DNA of 64,000 nt from contig NZ_PQMB01000007.1 in assembly GCF_002918555.1 (NCBI RefSeq), forward strand, positions 62,001-126,000, in the 5' to 3' direction. Both the position numbers and the translations under genes were made by a program. Shown here piece after piece: positions 1 to 10,845 of the stretch (its first letter is position 1; every line of letters starts with the position of its first letter). Origin of the DNA: Citrobacter amalonaticus (GTDB lineage Bacteria > Pseudomonadota > Gammaproteobacteria > Enterobacterales > Enterobacteriaceae). Under the pieces are notes generated by a model. The model was not told where the DNA came from and ran no database searches. It saw nothing but the letters and a program-made list of their open reading frames with translations.

Positions 1-2371
1 ACAGCATACCGCTCATTGCCGCTTTCACTTCGTCGATCAGGTTATAGATGACGGAGTAGTAACGCAGATCCAGACTTTCCGCTTCAATCACTTTACGAGC
101 AGAGGCATCGGCACGTACGTTGAAGCCAACCAGGATGGCGTTGGACGCCGCAGCCAGGGTCGCGTCGGTTTCGGTGATACCACCTACGCCAGAACCGATA
201 ATCTTCACTTTCACTTCGTCGGTAGACAGTTTCAGCAAGGAGTCGGAGATCGCTTCCACAGAACCCTGAACGTCAGCCTTCAGCACGATGTTCACTTCGT
301 GAACTTCGCCTTCAGTCATATTGGCGAACATGTTCTCAAGTTTAGATTTCTGCTGACGAGCCAGTTTAACTTCGCGGAATTTGCCCTGACGGTACAGTGC
401 AACTTCACGCGCTTTCTTCTCGTCACGAACCACGGTCACTTCGTCACCAGCCGCTGGCACGCCGGACAGACCCAGGATTTCCACCGGAATGGACGGACCT
501 GCATCCAGAACTTCCTGACCCAGTTCGTTACGCATCGCACGAACGCGACCATATTCGAAGCCGCACAGAACGATATCGCCCTTATGCAGGGTACCTTCGC
601 GAACCAGAACAGTCGCAACCGGACCACGACCTTTATCCAGGAAGGATTCGATTACCGCGCCGCTCGCCATACCATTACGTACCGCTTTCAGTTCAAGAAC
701 TTCAGCCTGCAGCAGGATTGCGTCCAGCAGTTCGTCAATACCGGTACCTGCTTTTGCAGATACGTGTACGAACTGGCTCTCACCGCCCCACTCTTCCGGC
801 AGAATACCGTACTGGGACAGCTCGTTTTTAACGCGATCGGGATCCGCTTCCGGCTTGTCGATTTTGTTCACAGCAACCACGACCGGCACACCGGCCGCTT
901 TCGCGTGCTGGATAGCTTCGATGGTCTGCGGCATCACACCGTCGTCTGCTGCAACAACCAGAACAACGATATCCGTTGCCTGCGCACCACGAGCACGCAT
1001 AGAGGTAAACGCGGCGTGGCCTGGGGTATCCAGGAAGGTGATCATACCGTTGTCGGTTTCAACGTGGTACGCACCGATATGCTGGGTAATGCCGCCCGCT
1101 TCGCCAGAGGCTACTTTCGTTGAACGAATGTAATCCAGCAGAGAGGTTTTACCGTGGTCAACGTGACCCATAATAGTCACAACCGGTGCACGCGGTTCAG
1201 ACGCTGCGCCTGTGTCACGGTCGCTCATTACCGCTTCTTCCAGCTCGTTTTCACGACGCAGGATAACTTTGTGGCCCATCTCTTCGGCAACCAGCTGTGC
1301 GGTTTCCTGGTCGATAACCTGGTTGATGGTCGCCATTGCGCCCAGTTTCATCATTGCTTTGATGACCTGAGAGCCTTTAACTGCCATCTTGTTTGCCAGA
1401 TCGCCAACGGTGATGGTTTCGCCAATCACAACGTCGCGGTTAACAGCCTGAGCTGGCTTCTGGAAGCCCTGCTGCAGTGAAGAACCTTTACGCTGTTTGC
1501 CGCCTTTACCACCGCGAACCGCAGCACGCGCTTCTTCACGATCGGCTTTAGATTCCGCGTGTTTGTTGCCTTTTTTCGCCGGACGCGCCGCTTTCGCATT
1601 GCGACCACGGCCACGGCCGCCTTCAACTTCACGGTCGTTTTCGTCTTCGGCCTGGCGGGCGTGTTGAGACGTGGTAACGTGATAATCGCTGGTGTCTTCA
1701 GTAGGCTCAGCGTTATCGGTCCATTTGTTCTCTTCCGCCATGCGGCGAGCTTCTTCTGCTACACGACGGGCTTCGTCTTCAAGCTTGCGACGCGCTTCTT
1801 CTTCCGCTTTACGCTTCAGCTCTGCAGCTTCATTCTCACGGCGGGCTTTTTCGGCCTGGGCGGTTTTGGTCATATCGTCAGTTTGTTGATTGCTCACTTT
1901 GTCTTTTTCCGCAGCTTCACGTTTCGCTTTGTCAGCGGCTTCACGCTTAGCTTGTTCTGCGGCCTCACGTTCAGCTTTTTGTTGCGCCTCGCGTTTGGCT
2001 GTTTCTTCAGCCTCACGACGGGCTTGCTCTTCCGCTTCACGCTGCGCTTGCTCCTCCGCAGCGAGACGTTCTGCCTCTTGCGGGTCGCGTTTCACAAAGG
2101 TGCGTTTCTTGCGGACTTCGATTTGTACCGACTTACTTTTTCCACCGGTACCTGGAATGTTAAGCGTGCTGCGCGTTTTACGTTGCAGCGTCAATTTATC
2201 CGGGCCTGAACCATTTTCACGGTTCAGATGTGCCAGTAAGGTCTGTTTTTCTTGTGCGGACACAGAGTCATCAGCAGACTTCCGGATACCTGCATCAGCA
2301 AATTGCTGTACCAGGCGATCCACGGAGGTCTGTATCTCTGCGGCCAGCGCTTTTACGGTTACATCTGTCAT
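1..2371 (-). CDS. infB: Translation initiation factor IF-2 (3' end outside the window)
   Basis: IF-2 is the GTPase that places initiator fMet-tRNA on the 30S subunit and promotes subunit joining. About 790 codons from the start are visible; the C-terminal ~100 residues, including the end of the fMet-tRNA binding domain, lie beyond position 1. The start reads [10 protein letters not shown]. An Arg/Glu/Ala-rich helical stretch with repeated REA-type units spans roughly residues 90-170. The G1 loop GHVDHGKT begins near residue 402. Internal starts that make shorter IF-2 forms are known in E. coli; I did not resolve them here. It lies 24 nt after nusA, as the distal gene of the metY-rimP-nusA-infB operon. 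Confidence 0.97.
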   Translation of the reverse strand, partial: MTDVTVKALAAEIQTSVDRLVQQFADAGIRKSADDSVSAQEKQTLLAHLNRENGSGPDKLTLQRKTRSTLNIPGTGGKSKSVQIEVRKKRTFVKRDPQEAERLAAEEQAQREAEEQARREAEETAKREAQQKAEREAAEQAKREAADKAKREAAEKDKVSNQQTDDMTKTAQAEKARRENEAAELKRKAEEEARRKLEDEARRVAEEARRMAEENKWTDNAEPTEDTSDYHVTTSQHARQAEDENDREVEGGRGRGRNAKAARPAKKGNKHAESKADREEARAAVRGGKGGKQRKGSSLQQGFQKPAQAVNRDVVIGETITVGDLANKMAVKGSQVIKAMMKLGAMATINQVIDQETAQLVAEEMGHKVILRRENELEEAVMSDRDTGAASEPRAPVVTIMGHVDHGKTSLLDYIRSTKVASGEAGGITQHIGAYHVETDNGMITFLDTPGHAAFTSMRARGAQATDIVVLVVAADDGVMPQTIEAIQHAKAAGVPVVVAVNKIDKPEADPDRVKNELSQYGILPEEWGGESQFVHVSAKAGTGIDELLDAILLQAEVLELKAVRNGMASGAVIESFLDKGRGPVATVLVREGTLHKGDIVLCGFEYGRVRAMRNELGQEVLDAGPSIPVEILGLSGVPAAGDEVTVVRDEKKAREVALYRQGKFREVKLARQQKSKLENMFANMTEGEVHEVNIVLKADVQGSVEAISDSLLKLSTDEVKVKIIGSGVGGITETDATLAAASNAILVGFNVRADASARKVIEAESLDLRYYSVIYNLIDEVKAAMSGML

Positions 2372-2395
2372 GCTGTTCCTTCCTGCTACAGTTTA

Positions 2396-3883
2396 TTACG
2401 CTTCGTCGCCAAACCAGCAAATATTACGGGCTGCCATAATCAGCTCACCGGCTTTTTCGTCGGTCAAGCCTTCGATATCGGCCAGCTCATCAATGCCCTG
2501 CTCGGCGAGATCTTCCAGCGTACAAACACCACGGGCAGCCAGTTTGAAAGCCATATCGCGATCTAATCCTTCCAGATTCAGCAGATCGTCAGCCGGTTTG
2601 TTATCACCGAGGCTTTCTTCCTGGGCCAGTGCGAGAGTGGTCAGAGCGTTTTTAGCACGCTCACGCAGTGCTTCAACGGTCGGTTCATCAAGGCCGTCGA
2701 TTTCCAGCAGTTCTTTCATTGGCACGTAGGCCAGTTCTTCCAGCGTCGCAAAGCCTTCTTCAACCAGTATGGTTGCGAACTCTTCATCAATATCGAGATA
2801 TTTGGTGAAGGTATCAATGGCTGCATGCGCTTCAGCCTGATGTTTAGCCTGGAGGTCATCAACGGTCATCACGTTGAGTTCCCAGCCGCTCAGTTGCGCA
2901 GCCAGACGGACGTTCTGACCATTACGTCCAATCGCCTGTGCCAGGTTACCAGCTTCAACAGCGATATCCATGGTGTGTTTATCTTCATCCACCACGATAG
3001 ACGCGACGTCTGCTGGCGCCATCGCGTTGATCACAAACTGTGCCGGGTTATCATCCCACAGGACAATATCGATACGCTCGCCGCCCAGTTCAGTCGAAAC
3101 GGCCTGAACGCGTGCGCCACGCATACCCACGCAAGCACCGACCGGGTCGATACGCTTGTCGTTAGTTTTGACTGCGATTTTCGCACGAGAGCCAGGATCG
3201 CGAGCCGCCGCTTTAATTTCAATCACTTCTTCGCCAATTTCTGGCACTTCAATGCGGAACAGTTCAATCAGCATTTCCGGTTTGGAACGGGTCACGAACA
3301 GCTGCGCACCACGTGCTTCCGGGCGAACGGAATAAAGAACGCCACGGATACGGTCACCAGGGCGGAAGTTTTCACGCGGCAGCATATCTTCACGCAGGAT
3401 CACGGCTTCAGCATTGCTGCCCAGATCCAGGGAGATGTTGTCGCGGTTAACTTTCTTCACCACGCCGGTGATGATTTCACCTTCGTGTTCACGGAACTGA
3501 TCGACAACCATCGCACGTTCGGCTTCACGTACTTTCTGAACGATAACCTGTTTTGCCGTCTGAGTGGTGATACGGTCAAAGGTGACAGATTCAATCTGAT
3601 CTTCAACATAGTCACCAGGGTTCAGGCTTTCGTCTTCGAAACGTGCAGCTTCCAGAGTGATTTCTTTTGTCGGCAGAGTCACTTCTTCAACGATCAACCA
3701 GCGGCGGAACGTGTCGAAATCACCGCTTTTACGATCGATTTCTACACGAACGTCGATTTCTTGTTCATATTTTTTCTTTGTTGCTGTCGCCAGCGCACTT
3801 TCCAGCGCTTCAAAAATCTTCTCGCGAGGCAGCGCCTTTTCATTGGAGACGGCTTCAACAACAGCCAAAATTTCTTTGTTCAT
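2396..3883 (-). CDS. nusA: Transcription termination/antitermination factor NusA
   Basis: NusA binds RNA polymerase and modulates pausing, termination and rRNA/lambda antitermination. It has 495 residues, the E. coli length. The N-terminal polymerase-binding domain (about 1-135, starting [12 protein letters not shown]) is followed by an S1 domain, two KH domains (about 200-345) and two acidic repeats at the C-terminus (about 360-490), where paired motifs such as [19 protein letters not shown] and [19 protein letters not shown] are visible. It sits 27 nt downstream of rimP in a shared operon. The second acidic repeat, which binds the alpha CTD and N protein, is intact. Confidence 0.98.
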   Translation of the reverse strand: MNKEILAVVEAVSNEKALPREKIFEALESALATATKKKYEQEIDVRVEIDRKSGDFDTFRRWLIVEEVTLPTKEITLEAARFEDESLNPGDYVEDQIESVTFDRITTQTAKQVIVQKVREAERAMVVDQFREHEGEIITGVVKKVNRDNISLDLGSNAEAVILREDMLPRENFRPGDRIRGVLYSVRPEARGAQLFVTRSKPEMLIELFRIEVPEIGEEVIEIKAAARDPGSRAKIAVKTNDKRIDPVGACVGMRGARVQAVSTELGGERIDIVLWDDNPAQFVINAMAPADVASIVVDEDKHTMDIAVEAGNLAQAIGRNGQNVRLAAQLSGWELNVMTVDDLQAKHQAEAHAAIDTFTKYLDIDEEFATILVEEGFATLEELAYVPMKELLEIDGLDEPTVEALRERAKNALTTLALAQEESLGDNKPADDLLNLEGLDRDMAFKLAARGVCTLEDLAEQGIDELADIEGLTDEKAGELIMAARNICWFGDEA

Positions 3884-3910
3884 CGCGGGCTTTTCACCTC
3901 ATCCAGACTG

Positions 3911-4363
3911 TTAAAAGTGGGGAACCAGGTTCGCCTTCTGGATATTACTCAGCGCGAACACTTCATCTTTACCTTCGACTGTGACAGTGATCATTTCACC
4001 ATCCACCGCTTTGATAACGCCCTGCCATTTACGACGGTTCTGAACCGCCATACGGAGTACCAGCGACACTTCTTCCCCCAGGAAACGCGCATAGTGTTCA
4101 GCAGTGAACATTGGACGATCGAGACCCGGTGAGGAGACTTCCAGGTTGTAGGCCACGGTGATGGGATCTTCAACGTCCAGCACCGCGCTCACCTGGTGGC
4201 TCACATCAGCACAATCATCAACATTGATGCCATCTTCACTATCAATATAGATGCGCAGTGTGGATGTGCGACCACGAATAAATTCGATGCCGACCAGCTC
4301 ATAACCTAAGGCTTCAACTGGCGCTGTAATCATCTCTGTTAATTTTTGCTCTAATGTGGACAA
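3911..4363 (-). CDS. rimP: Ribosome maturation factor RimP
   Basis: RimP is needed for maturation of the 30S subunit. I chose the TTG start at 4363, giving 150 residues beginning (M)[10 protein letters not shown], because this equals the E. coli protein. An in-frame TTG at 4375 would add four residues (MGVG) and cannot be excluded. The motif SSPGLDRP, typical of the family, marks the end of the N-terminal domain. The gene follows two terminator-like hairpins after metY, so its expression depends on read-through from the metY promoter or on internal initiation. Confidence 0.95.
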   Translation of the reverse strand: MSTLEQKLTEMITAPVEALGYELVGIEFIRGRTSTLRIYIDSEDGINVDDCADVSHQVSAVLDVEDPITVAYNLEVSSPGLDRPMFTAEHYARFLGEEVSLVLRMAVQNRRKWQGVIKAVDGEMITVTVEGKDEVFALSNIQKANLVPHF

Positions 4364-4380
4364 GCCCACCCCCAAGACAT

Positions 4381-4400
4381 AAAAAAAGGGCTTAAAGCCC
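4381..4400 (-). terminator. Intrinsic-terminator-like hairpin just upstream of rimP
   Basis: On the minus strand GGGCTTTAAGCCC is followed by seven T residues. It lies immediately before the rimP start, downstream of metY, and would act as an attenuator between the tRNA and the protein genes. The stem is short, so termination may be partial. Confidence 0.6.
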
Positions 4401-4422
4401 AGTTATTCTGTAGTCAGATAAC

Positions 4423-4448
4423 AAAAAACCCCGATAAATCGGGGCTTT
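4423..4448 (-). terminator. Terminator between metY and rimP
   Basis: The minus strand reads CCCCGATTTATCGGGG followed by six T residues: a strong 6-7 bp GC-rich stem with a classical U-tract. With the hairpin at 4381-4400 it forms a tandem terminator separating the metY tRNA transcript from rimP-nusA-infB. Confidence 0.85.
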
Positions 4449-4570
4449 AGATAACTGAACCCTATAACCGCAACTGCGGTCTGGAGCACTTTCCGAAAGA
4501 ATTTTTTTCAAATCCCGCTACGAAGGCCATAGTCTTCACAGTATATTTGAAAAAGAACTCTAAGGAAAAG

Positions 4571-4647
<77 letters not shown>

Positions 4648-4702
4648 CCTGAAACGTGGCAAATTTTACGCGTTTTGGGTAAAAAATGCAAATACTGCTG
4701 GG

Positions 4703-4723
4703 ATTTGGTACCGAGGACGGGAC
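4703..4723 (-). repeat. 21-nt copy of the leuU tRNA 3' end in the metY leader
   Basis: These 21 bases are identical, in the same orientation, to 6545-6565, which are the last 18 nt of tRNA-Leu (leuU) plus 3 nt downstream. The copy lies between the metY promoter and the tRNA, so it is transcribed as part of the metY leader. The two copies bracket argG. See the finding on this repeat for interpretations. Confidence 0.85.
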
Positions 4724-4738
4724 GTAAAATCTGCGCGT

Positions 4739-4768
4739 ATTATATTGATCCAACGCTCATGCTGTCAA
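4739..4768 (-). promoter_or_regulatory. Promoter for metY-rimP-nusA-infB
   Basis: The minus strand has TTGACA (4768-4763), an 18-nt spacer and TATAAT (4744-4739). Both hexamers match the sigma70 consensus exactly. A GC-rich stretch (ACGCGCAGA) follows the -10, as expected for a stringently controlled tRNA promoter. Confidence 0.85.
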
Positions 4769-4904
4769 GGTCGAACCCAGTATGCAGTAGAATGAATATA
4801 CGACTTGTTCCTGTCTCATGCCGTTGTTCCCTCGCCCAGGACACAACCTGCGCCGTTATTTTACGAAATTGTCACTAAACTCTTCCTGTCGTCCATAAAA
4901 GATG

Positions 4905-4943
4905 ATTAAATGAAAACTCACTTATTTTGCATAAAAATGCACT
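4905..4943 (+). promoter_or_regulatory. Tandem ARG boxes (ArgR operator) upstream of argG
   Basis: Two 18-bp sites separated by 3 bp fit the ArgR pattern wnTGAATwwwwATTCAnw. The downstream box at 4926-4943 contains TGCAT-AAAA-ATGCA. The upstream box at 4905-4922 contains TAAAT-GAAA-ACTCA. Spacing of 3 bp is the normal arrangement for an ArgR hexamer. This implies arginine repression of argG. I could not place the argG promoter hexamers with confidence. Confidence 0.65.
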
Positions 4944-4979
4944 GAGAGCAAAAAACCGATCTCACCATCAGTTACTTAA

Positions 4980-6338
<1,359 letters not shown>

Positions 6339-6356
6339 CGCTCATTGAAAATAACG

Positions 6357-6380
6357 AAAGCCGCGATAGCGGCTTTTTTT
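6357..6380 (+). terminator. argG terminator
   Basis: GCCGC-GATA-GCGGC followed by seven T residues, 19 nt after the argG stop codon. Confidence 0.88.
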
Positions 6381-6417
6381 ATGGACCGTTAACCCAATAT
6401 GGGATCTGAGCTTTGTC

Positions 6418-6489
6418 AGTCTGATAAGGCAGTTACGCCGCCATCCGACATTTTGCGTAACGTACCTGATGGCGCTTCACTTATCAGTC
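6418..6489 (+). repeat. Pair of REP-type palindromic units (BIME)
   Basis: Two degenerate REP units are visible: 6418-6448 (GTCTGATAAGG...CCATCCGAC) and 6464-6489 (ACCTGATGGCGC...TTATCAGTC), in opposite orientation. REP units occur between convergent or at the 3' ends of enterobacterial genes. Here they separate the argG terminator from the leuU terminator. Confidence 0.7.
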
Positions 6490-6511
6490 AGCAATCCCCG
6501 AAATGCAGACG

Positions 6512-6541
6512 AAAAAAAGACGCTTTGCAGCGTCTTTTTTT
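6512..6541 (-). terminator. leuU terminator
   Basis: On the minus strand GACGCTGCAAAGCGTC is followed by seven T residues, just past the tRNA 3' end. A run of A on the other flank makes it usable in both directions, so it would also stop read-through from argG. Confidence 0.88.
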
Positions 6542-6544
6542 GAA

Positions 6545-6565
6545 ATTTGGTACCGAGGACGGGAC
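6545..6565 (-). repeat. Partner copy of the 21-nt leuU-end direct repeat
   Basis: This is the leuU 3' end plus three flanking bases, identical to 4703-4723. tRNA 3' ends are the usual target of tyrosine-recombinase integration, so a second copy 1.8 kb away is notable. No integrase gene is present between the copies. Confidence 0.8.
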
Positions 6566-6634
6566 TTGAACCCGTAAGCCCTATTGGGCACTACCACCTC
6601 AAGGTAGCGTGTCTACCAATTCCACCACCTCGGC
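6548..6634 (-). tRNA. leuU: tRNA-Leu (GAG)
   Basis: This 87-nt class II tRNA reads GCCGAGGTGGTGGAA at the 5' end, has a GAG anticodon in CTTGAGG, a long variable arm (TGCCCAATAGGGCT) and encoded CCA at the 3' end. It lies 9 nt downstream of secG on the same strand and is probably co-transcribed with it, as in E. coli. Its 3' end is duplicated at 4703-4723. Confidence 0.97.
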
Positions 6635-6643
6635 ACAGAAATC

Positions 6644-6976
6644 TTAGTGCGGGATATCGCTGGTCGGCTGAGCCGGAGCAGCTGGCTGAGTCTGTTCGGT
6701 TTTCGCCGGAGCGCTCAGATTTTCCCACTCACTTCCTTTACTGGTCTTGTTGCTGTTGATATTGCCCAGCACCAGACTGATGATGAAGAACAGCGTTGCC
6801 AGCAGAGCTGTCATACGGGTCATGAAGTTACCAGAACCACCTGAACCAAACAGCGTAGCGGAAGCGCCTGCTCCAAAGGAGGCTCCCATATCAGCGCCTT
6901 TACCTTGCTGCAGCATGATCAGACCGACAAGGCCAATTGCTACAATAAGGAAAACTACCAAAAGAGCTTCGTACAT
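6644..6976 (-). CDS. secG: Sec translocon subunit SecG
   Basis: SecG is the small inner-membrane subunit of SecYEG that stimulates SecA-driven protein export. I chose the ATG at 6976 (MYEALLVVFL), giving 110 residues as in E. coli, rather than an upstream in-frame start at 7024. Two membrane segments (about residues 2-22 and 52-72) flank a Gly-rich cytoplasmic loop with FGSGGSGNF. The tail is hydrophilic and rich in Ala, Gln and Pro. leuU follows 9 nt downstream. In E. coli glmM lies directly upstream; here an accessory islet intervenes. Confidence 0.97.
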   Translation of the reverse strand: MYEALLVVFLIVAIGLVGLIMLQQGKGADMGASFGAGASATLFGSGGSGNFMTRMTALLATLFFIISLVLGNINSNKTSKGSEWENLSAPAKTEQTQPAAPAQPTSDIPH

Positions 6977-7066
6977 AATCAACCTGTTCCTTGCGGAGTC
7001 GCCGCGTACCAATGCTTCAACCAATAAAGTGGGATAATTTACTGTTTCCCACTGAAGCGGGTGTGA

Positions 7067-7095
7067 ATACTAACCAAAGCGAATAACCTTCGCAA
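7067..7095 (-). promoter_or_regulatory. Probable secG-leuU promoter
   Basis: Minus strand TTGCGA (7095-7090), a 17-nt spacer and TAGTAT (7072-7067), which would start transcription about 85 nt before secG. The match is moderate. Confidence 0.4.
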
Positions 7096-7144
7096 GGGCA
7101 ATTTGTTGACATTGTATCAACTGCGGAAAAAATCGCCATATCAT

Positions 7145-8038
7145 TCAAAAACGCAGCAACTTATCCCAGCATCTCTGCATAACAGATCGCTGATCGTCAA
7201 GGTTAGCCCAGACAACGACAGGAATTTCACTTATCAGATCTGAATTTTCTGGCCAACAGTGGATAATCTCCTGGTTCACTAACTCTTCAGCCACCATCGA
7301 TTCCGGTAACCACGCCATCCCCATATGGCGCAGGACCATTTCCCGTATGGTTTCGCTTAAACCACTCTCAAACACCTTCTTCAGCCGTGGCCGCACACGC
7401 TGCTCTAATGGGTCAATAATGCGCCTGACAAAGGTGTAGTCGCTGTAGCATAACCACGGGATCTGCACGTCCGGAGCATCAAGCCCGTCCATCAGCTGTG
7501 CAGAGATCACCGGGATAAAACGCTCATATCGCCACAAGGCACGTTTTAACTCTCCGGCAATCTCCAGACCCGGCTGCGAAGAGGGTAAATCGTAGGTCAC
7601 CAGGAGATCAATTTGGCGGTTTATCAAAGCATTAAAGTGGTTATCAATCCCCTGAATGCAGGCATTTACCGTAAAATTTAATTGTGGTTCGCTTTGTCGC
7701 AGGTAATTGATCATGTCAGGCAGGATATTCACCGACAACGTATGCAGACTGACCATCACCAGCGTGTTATCTGTTGCCGGGATCATTGCAGACAGCTCAT
7801 GGCGTGCTTCCGTCAATGTGCTGAGGACATGCCGTGCATAGGGTTCAAAACGCTCACCATAAGAGGTCAGCGTAACGGGAGTCGTGGTGCGATCGAACAG
7901 CGGGACGCCCAGCGCCTCCTCCAGTCCCTTAATACGTCGGCTCAGTGCTGGTTGAGTGATATGCCGCTGTATGGCAGCCTGGGAGTAGTTTCCATGCTGA
8001 CTCAGCGCCAGGAAATCTTCTAACCACTTACAATCCAC
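7145..8038 (-). CDS. LysR-family transcriptional regulator
   Basis: A 297-residue LysR-type regulator. The winged helix-turn-helix lies at about residues 1-60, with the family signature ITQPALSRRIKGLEEALGVP followed by LFDRT. The remainder is the inducer-binding domain. It is divergent from the dipeptidase/transporter pair, with 151 bp between the two starts (8039-8189), so it most likely controls that pair; LysR regulators typically act from such a shared region. The effector is unknown; an isoaspartyl or acidic peptide is a guess from context. It has no E. coli counterpart between glmM and secG. Confidence 0.9.
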   Translation of the reverse strand: MDCKWLEDFLALSQHGNYSQAAIQRHITQPALSRRIKGLEEALGVPLFDRTTTPVTLTSYGERFEPYARHVLSTLTEARHELSAMIPATDNTLVMVSLHTLSVNILPDMINYLRQSEPQLNFTVNACIQGIDNHFNALINRQIDLLVTYDLPSSQPGLEIAGELKRALWRYERFIPVISAQLMDGLDAPDVQIPWLCYSDYTFVRRIIDPLEQRVRPRLKKVFESGLSETIREMVLRHMGMAWLPESMVAEELVNQEIIHCWPENSDLISEIPVVVWANLDDQRSVMQRCWDKLLRF

Positions 8039-8189
8039 GTCAAACTCTCCGTCATTCCATAACAGTATCCACCGATAACAAATCGGAAATAGTCACACTT
8101 ATAGCAATGGCTTTAATGTGGACATTATAACAACAATATTCTGTTTCACCTGCCGAGTCTCCCTCCTCTTGACGATTGACAGGACTGAT

Positions 8190-9323
8190 ATGTTTACTTT
8201 ACTGACCAATGCTCGTGTATTTTCACCTGAAGATTTAGGCCTTTGCTCCCTGCTCATACATGCCGATCGTATTGTGGCAGTAGAAAAAGATATTTCACGC
8301 GTTGATGGCGTCAAAGACGTCATCGATTGCCGGGGTAAGTGGGTTATTCCGGGTATTATCGATCAGCACGTCCATCTTACCGGTGGCGGCGGTGAAGCCG
8401 GGTTCGCCAGCCGGACACCCGCCGTCAAATTGCGCGATCTGATTCAGGCCGGTATTACAACGGTCGTCGGCGTGCTTGGCACCGATGCTATTTCTCGCTC
8501 CCCCAAAGATCTCTACGCAAAAATGCAGTCTCTTAACCTTGAGGGGCTGCGCGCGTTTATGCATACCGGAGCCTACGCGCTACCCAGCCCGACGATTACG
8601 CGATCCATTCGCGATGATATGGCCTTTATCCCGGCAATTCTCGGCGTCAAAATCGCCCTGGCCGACCACCGTGGTTCATACCCCTCTTTCCAGGAGTTGT
8701 TGAGAATCGTCAGCGATATCCGGGTTGCCTCGCTGCTGGCTGGTAAAAAAGGGTTACTGCATGTCCACCTCGGTAATCTACCGGAAGGAATGTCGCAACT
8801 TGTTGAGCTTTGTGACGCAGGGATCCCGATCCACCATATTTCGCCTACCCATGTTGCGAGAACAGAGTCGCTGTTCGAACAGGCTATCGCTTTCGCACAT
8901 CGCGGTGGTCATATTGACGTGACGTCTGGCGGTAGCCGATTTATGCCTCAGGAAGAGGCCATTCTCCACGCCCTGGAAGCTCAGGTCCCGGCCGATCGCA
9001 TTACTATCAGCTCTGATGGTAATGGCAGCGTGCCGCGCTTTAACGCTCAAGGAATTGTTGAAGGATTAAGTGCTGCTCCAGTCGCAGGTAATCTTACCCT
9101 GCTTCCTCGCCTGATCGATGTCGGCATTCCTGTGTCTCAGGCGATCTCGATGATGACGGCAAACGTCGCACGTTCTTTGGGTATTTCCGGCGGTATGCTC
9201 TGCGCTGGAGAACGGGCAGATATTTGCGTTCTCAATAACGATCTCTCACTGGCGCATCTGTTTTCCGCAGGCAAGCCGTTAATGCGTGATGGTGAATGTC
9301 TGGTTAACGGTAATTTTGAGTGA
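8190..9323 (+). CDS. Isoaspartyl dipeptidase-like metal-dependent amidohydrolase (IadA family)
   Basis: A 377-residue relative of E. coli IadA (390 aa), which cleaves beta-aspartyl dipeptides formed from damaged proteins. The start at 8190 (MFTLLTNARV) is preceded by AGGA and matches the family N-terminus. The binuclear-metal ligands all appear to be present: H60 and H62 in IIDQHVHLTGGGGEAG, the carboxylated-lysine position K154 in GVKIALADHRG, H193, H221 in SPTHVAR and D276 in SSDGNGS. It is probably an active hydrolase; whether the substrate is isoaspartyl dipeptide or another amide is not settled by sequence. It is followed after 10 nt by a DcuC-type permease, probably in one operon. Confidence 0.88.
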   Translation: MFTLLTNARVFSPEDLGLCSLLIHADRIVAVEKDISRVDGVKDVIDCRGKWVIPGIIDQHVHLTGGGGEAGFASRTPAVKLRDLIQAGITTVVGVLGTDAISRSPKDLYAKMQSLNLEGLRAFMHTGAYALPSPTITRSIRDDMAFIPAILGVKIALADHRGSYPSFQELLRIVSDIRVASLLAGKKGLLHVHLGNLPEGMSQLVELCDAGIPIHHISPTHVARTESLFEQAIAFAHRGGHIDVTSGGSRFMPQEEAILHALEAQVPADRITISSDGNGSVPRFNAQGIVEGLSAAPVAGNLTLLPRLIDVGIPVSQAISMMTANVARSLGISGGMLCAGERADICVLNNDLSLAHLFSAGKPLMRDGECLVNGNFE

Positions 9324-9333
9324 GGATGCAAAA

Positions 9334-10800
9334 ATGTCATTATTACTGGCGCTGGTCGCCATTGTATTTGCTGGACGCCTGATCCTGAAAAAGTATCACC
9401 CACAATCTGTGCTACTGTTGACCGGGATCGTGCTGCTGCTCATCGCACATTTTAGCGGGCTGACTACGCTCAGTGGCCTGGTGAAAAAAAGCACCGGATT
9501 TGGCCCTTTCGATGCTTTCGAGTTTATTCGCGATACCCTGAGCGTTCGCCTCGGTGGTCTCGGACTGCAAATAATGCTGATTGGCGGCTTTGCCACCTAT
9601 ATGTCAGCAATTGGCGCAAGCCAGGTATTGGTCCGGGTCACATCCCGTCCTTTGCAGCGCCTGAACTCTCCTTATCTGCTGCTCGGGCTGGCACTATTAC
9701 TGGGGCAATTCCTGTCTCTGTTTATCAGCAGCGCCACGGGACTGGGCTTGCTACTGATGGCAACGCTTTACCCTTTGCTGACGCGTCTGGGTTGCAGTCG
9801 TGCCGCGGTGGCAGCCGTGATCGCCAGTACCTGTGCAGTTGAGTTTGGTCCGGGTTCCGGCAACTCTGTACTGGCCGCCAAAACAGCGGGGATTGAGGTC
9901 GTGAACTATTTCGTCCAGGACCAGCTTCCAATCGTCGTGCCCGTTATTCTCTTCATTGCCCTGCTCCATATTGCTGTACAGCGCTTTTTCGATCGCCGGG
10001 AAAGTGGGGACGATGCGACTCAGCAGATGCAAACATTAACGCCAACCGACGAAACCTCTGCGCCGGTGGCCTGGCTGTTCCTGCCGATGCTACCGCTGGT
10101 ATTGATGTTGTTATGTAGCGATTTGCTGTTTAGTACGCTCAAAATTACCCTGGATACCGCCGTGCTGATAAGCCTCGCCATTACGTTGATTTGCGAGTAT
10201 TGCCGCCATCGGAAGGCGCGTGAAGTCATGGCGGGAGTGCAAAAAGTATTCGACAGCATGGGCAGCGTGTTTGCCACCGTCGTGACGCTGATTATCGCTG
10301 GTGAAGTTTTTTCTGCCGGGCTGAAAGCTATTGGTGCGGTCGACGCGCTTCTGTCGCTTTCCGGTGAATTTGGGCTCAGTGCCGCCTCGATTATTCTGCT
10401 GATGACCTTGATCACCTTTGCAATTTCGGCACTCATGGGTTCCGGTAATGCGGCGTTTTTCTCTTTCGCACCGATGGTACCCGACATCAGTCGCCACATT
10501 GGGAGCGACATTGCGGTGATGATGCTGCCTATTCAGCTATCAGCGGGTATTGGTCGAACGTTATCGCCGATTGCCGGCGTTATCATAGCCATTGCGGGGA
10601 TCGCTGGCGTATCACCGGTGGATATTGTTAAACGTACCGCTATTCCCATGCTGGGTGGCTGGTTGCTGATGATTGTCCTGACATTTGCACGTTCAGGGCA
10701 TTTGCTGGCGGTTTTACCGTGGCTGGCAGCCTTCGTGCTGATAATGGCCGGTGGCTATTTCTGGCAACATCAACGCAAAAAATCACTTTCAGCACAATAA
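9334..10800 (+). CDS. DcuC-family C4-dicarboxylate/anion permease
   Basis: A 488-residue polytopic membrane protein with about 12 hydrophobic segments, of the DcuC family of anaerobic C4-dicarboxylate carriers. I chose the ATG at 9334, which has GAGTGAGGA upstream and aligns with the N-terminus of the other family member in this window (dcuD, 58756-60123). Shared motifs include YLLLGLALLLGQF-like and TSASGLG/SSATGLGLLLMATL segments, the MGSGNA motif in the C-terminal half, and [18 protein letters not shown] near the end. Coupling to an isoaspartyl dipeptidase suggests it handles aspartate, the dipeptide, or another acidic product. That is inference from context. Confidence 0.88.
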   Translation: MSLLLALVAIVFAGRLILKKYHPQSVLLLTGIVLLLIAHFSGLTTLSGLVKKSTGFGPFDAFEFIRDTLSVRLGGLGLQIMLIGGFATYMSAIGASQVLVRVTSRPLQRLNSPYLLLGLALLLGQFLSLFISSATGLGLLLMATLYPLLTRLGCSRAAVAAVIASTCAVEFGPGSGNSVLAAKTAGIEVVNYFVQDQLPIVVPVILFIALLHIAVQRFFDRRESGDDATQQMQTLTPTDETSAPVAWLFLPMLPLVLMLLCSDLLFSTLKITLDTAVLISLAITLICEYCRHRKAREVMAGVQKVFDSMGSVFATVVTLIIAGEVFSAGLKAIGAVDALLSLSGEFGLSAASIILLMTLITFAISALMGSGNAAFFSFAPMVPDISRHIGSDIAVMMLPIQLSAGIGRTLSPIAGVIIAIAGIAGVSPVDIVKRTAIPMLGGWLLMIVLTFARSGHLLAVLPWLAAFVLIMAGGYFWQHQRKKSLSAQ

Positions 10801-10827
10801 AAAAATGCCGGAGTCCAGGACTCCGGC
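10799..10827 (-). terminator. Terminator between the permease and glmM
   Basis: GCCGGAGTCC-TGGACTCCGGC-type perfect hairpin at 10807-10827, followed on the minus strand by a T-rich run. It ends the folP-glmM transcript. It lacks a U-tract in the plus direction but could still slow read-through from the permease gene. Confidence 0.8.
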
Positions 10828-10845
10828 GCTGACGCTTTACAAGCG

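Noticed and set aside
1559-2729. Two long plus-strand frames opposite infB that look like Ser/Arg- or Phe-rich membrane proteins
   Set aside because: They mirror the repetitive REA-type helical region of IF-2; the low-complexity look comes from those repeats.
2825-4132. Open frame of 435 codons on the plus strand opposite nusA and rimP
   Set aside because: Antisense to two conserved genes, with Phe/His/Arg-rich translation and no homology that I recognise.
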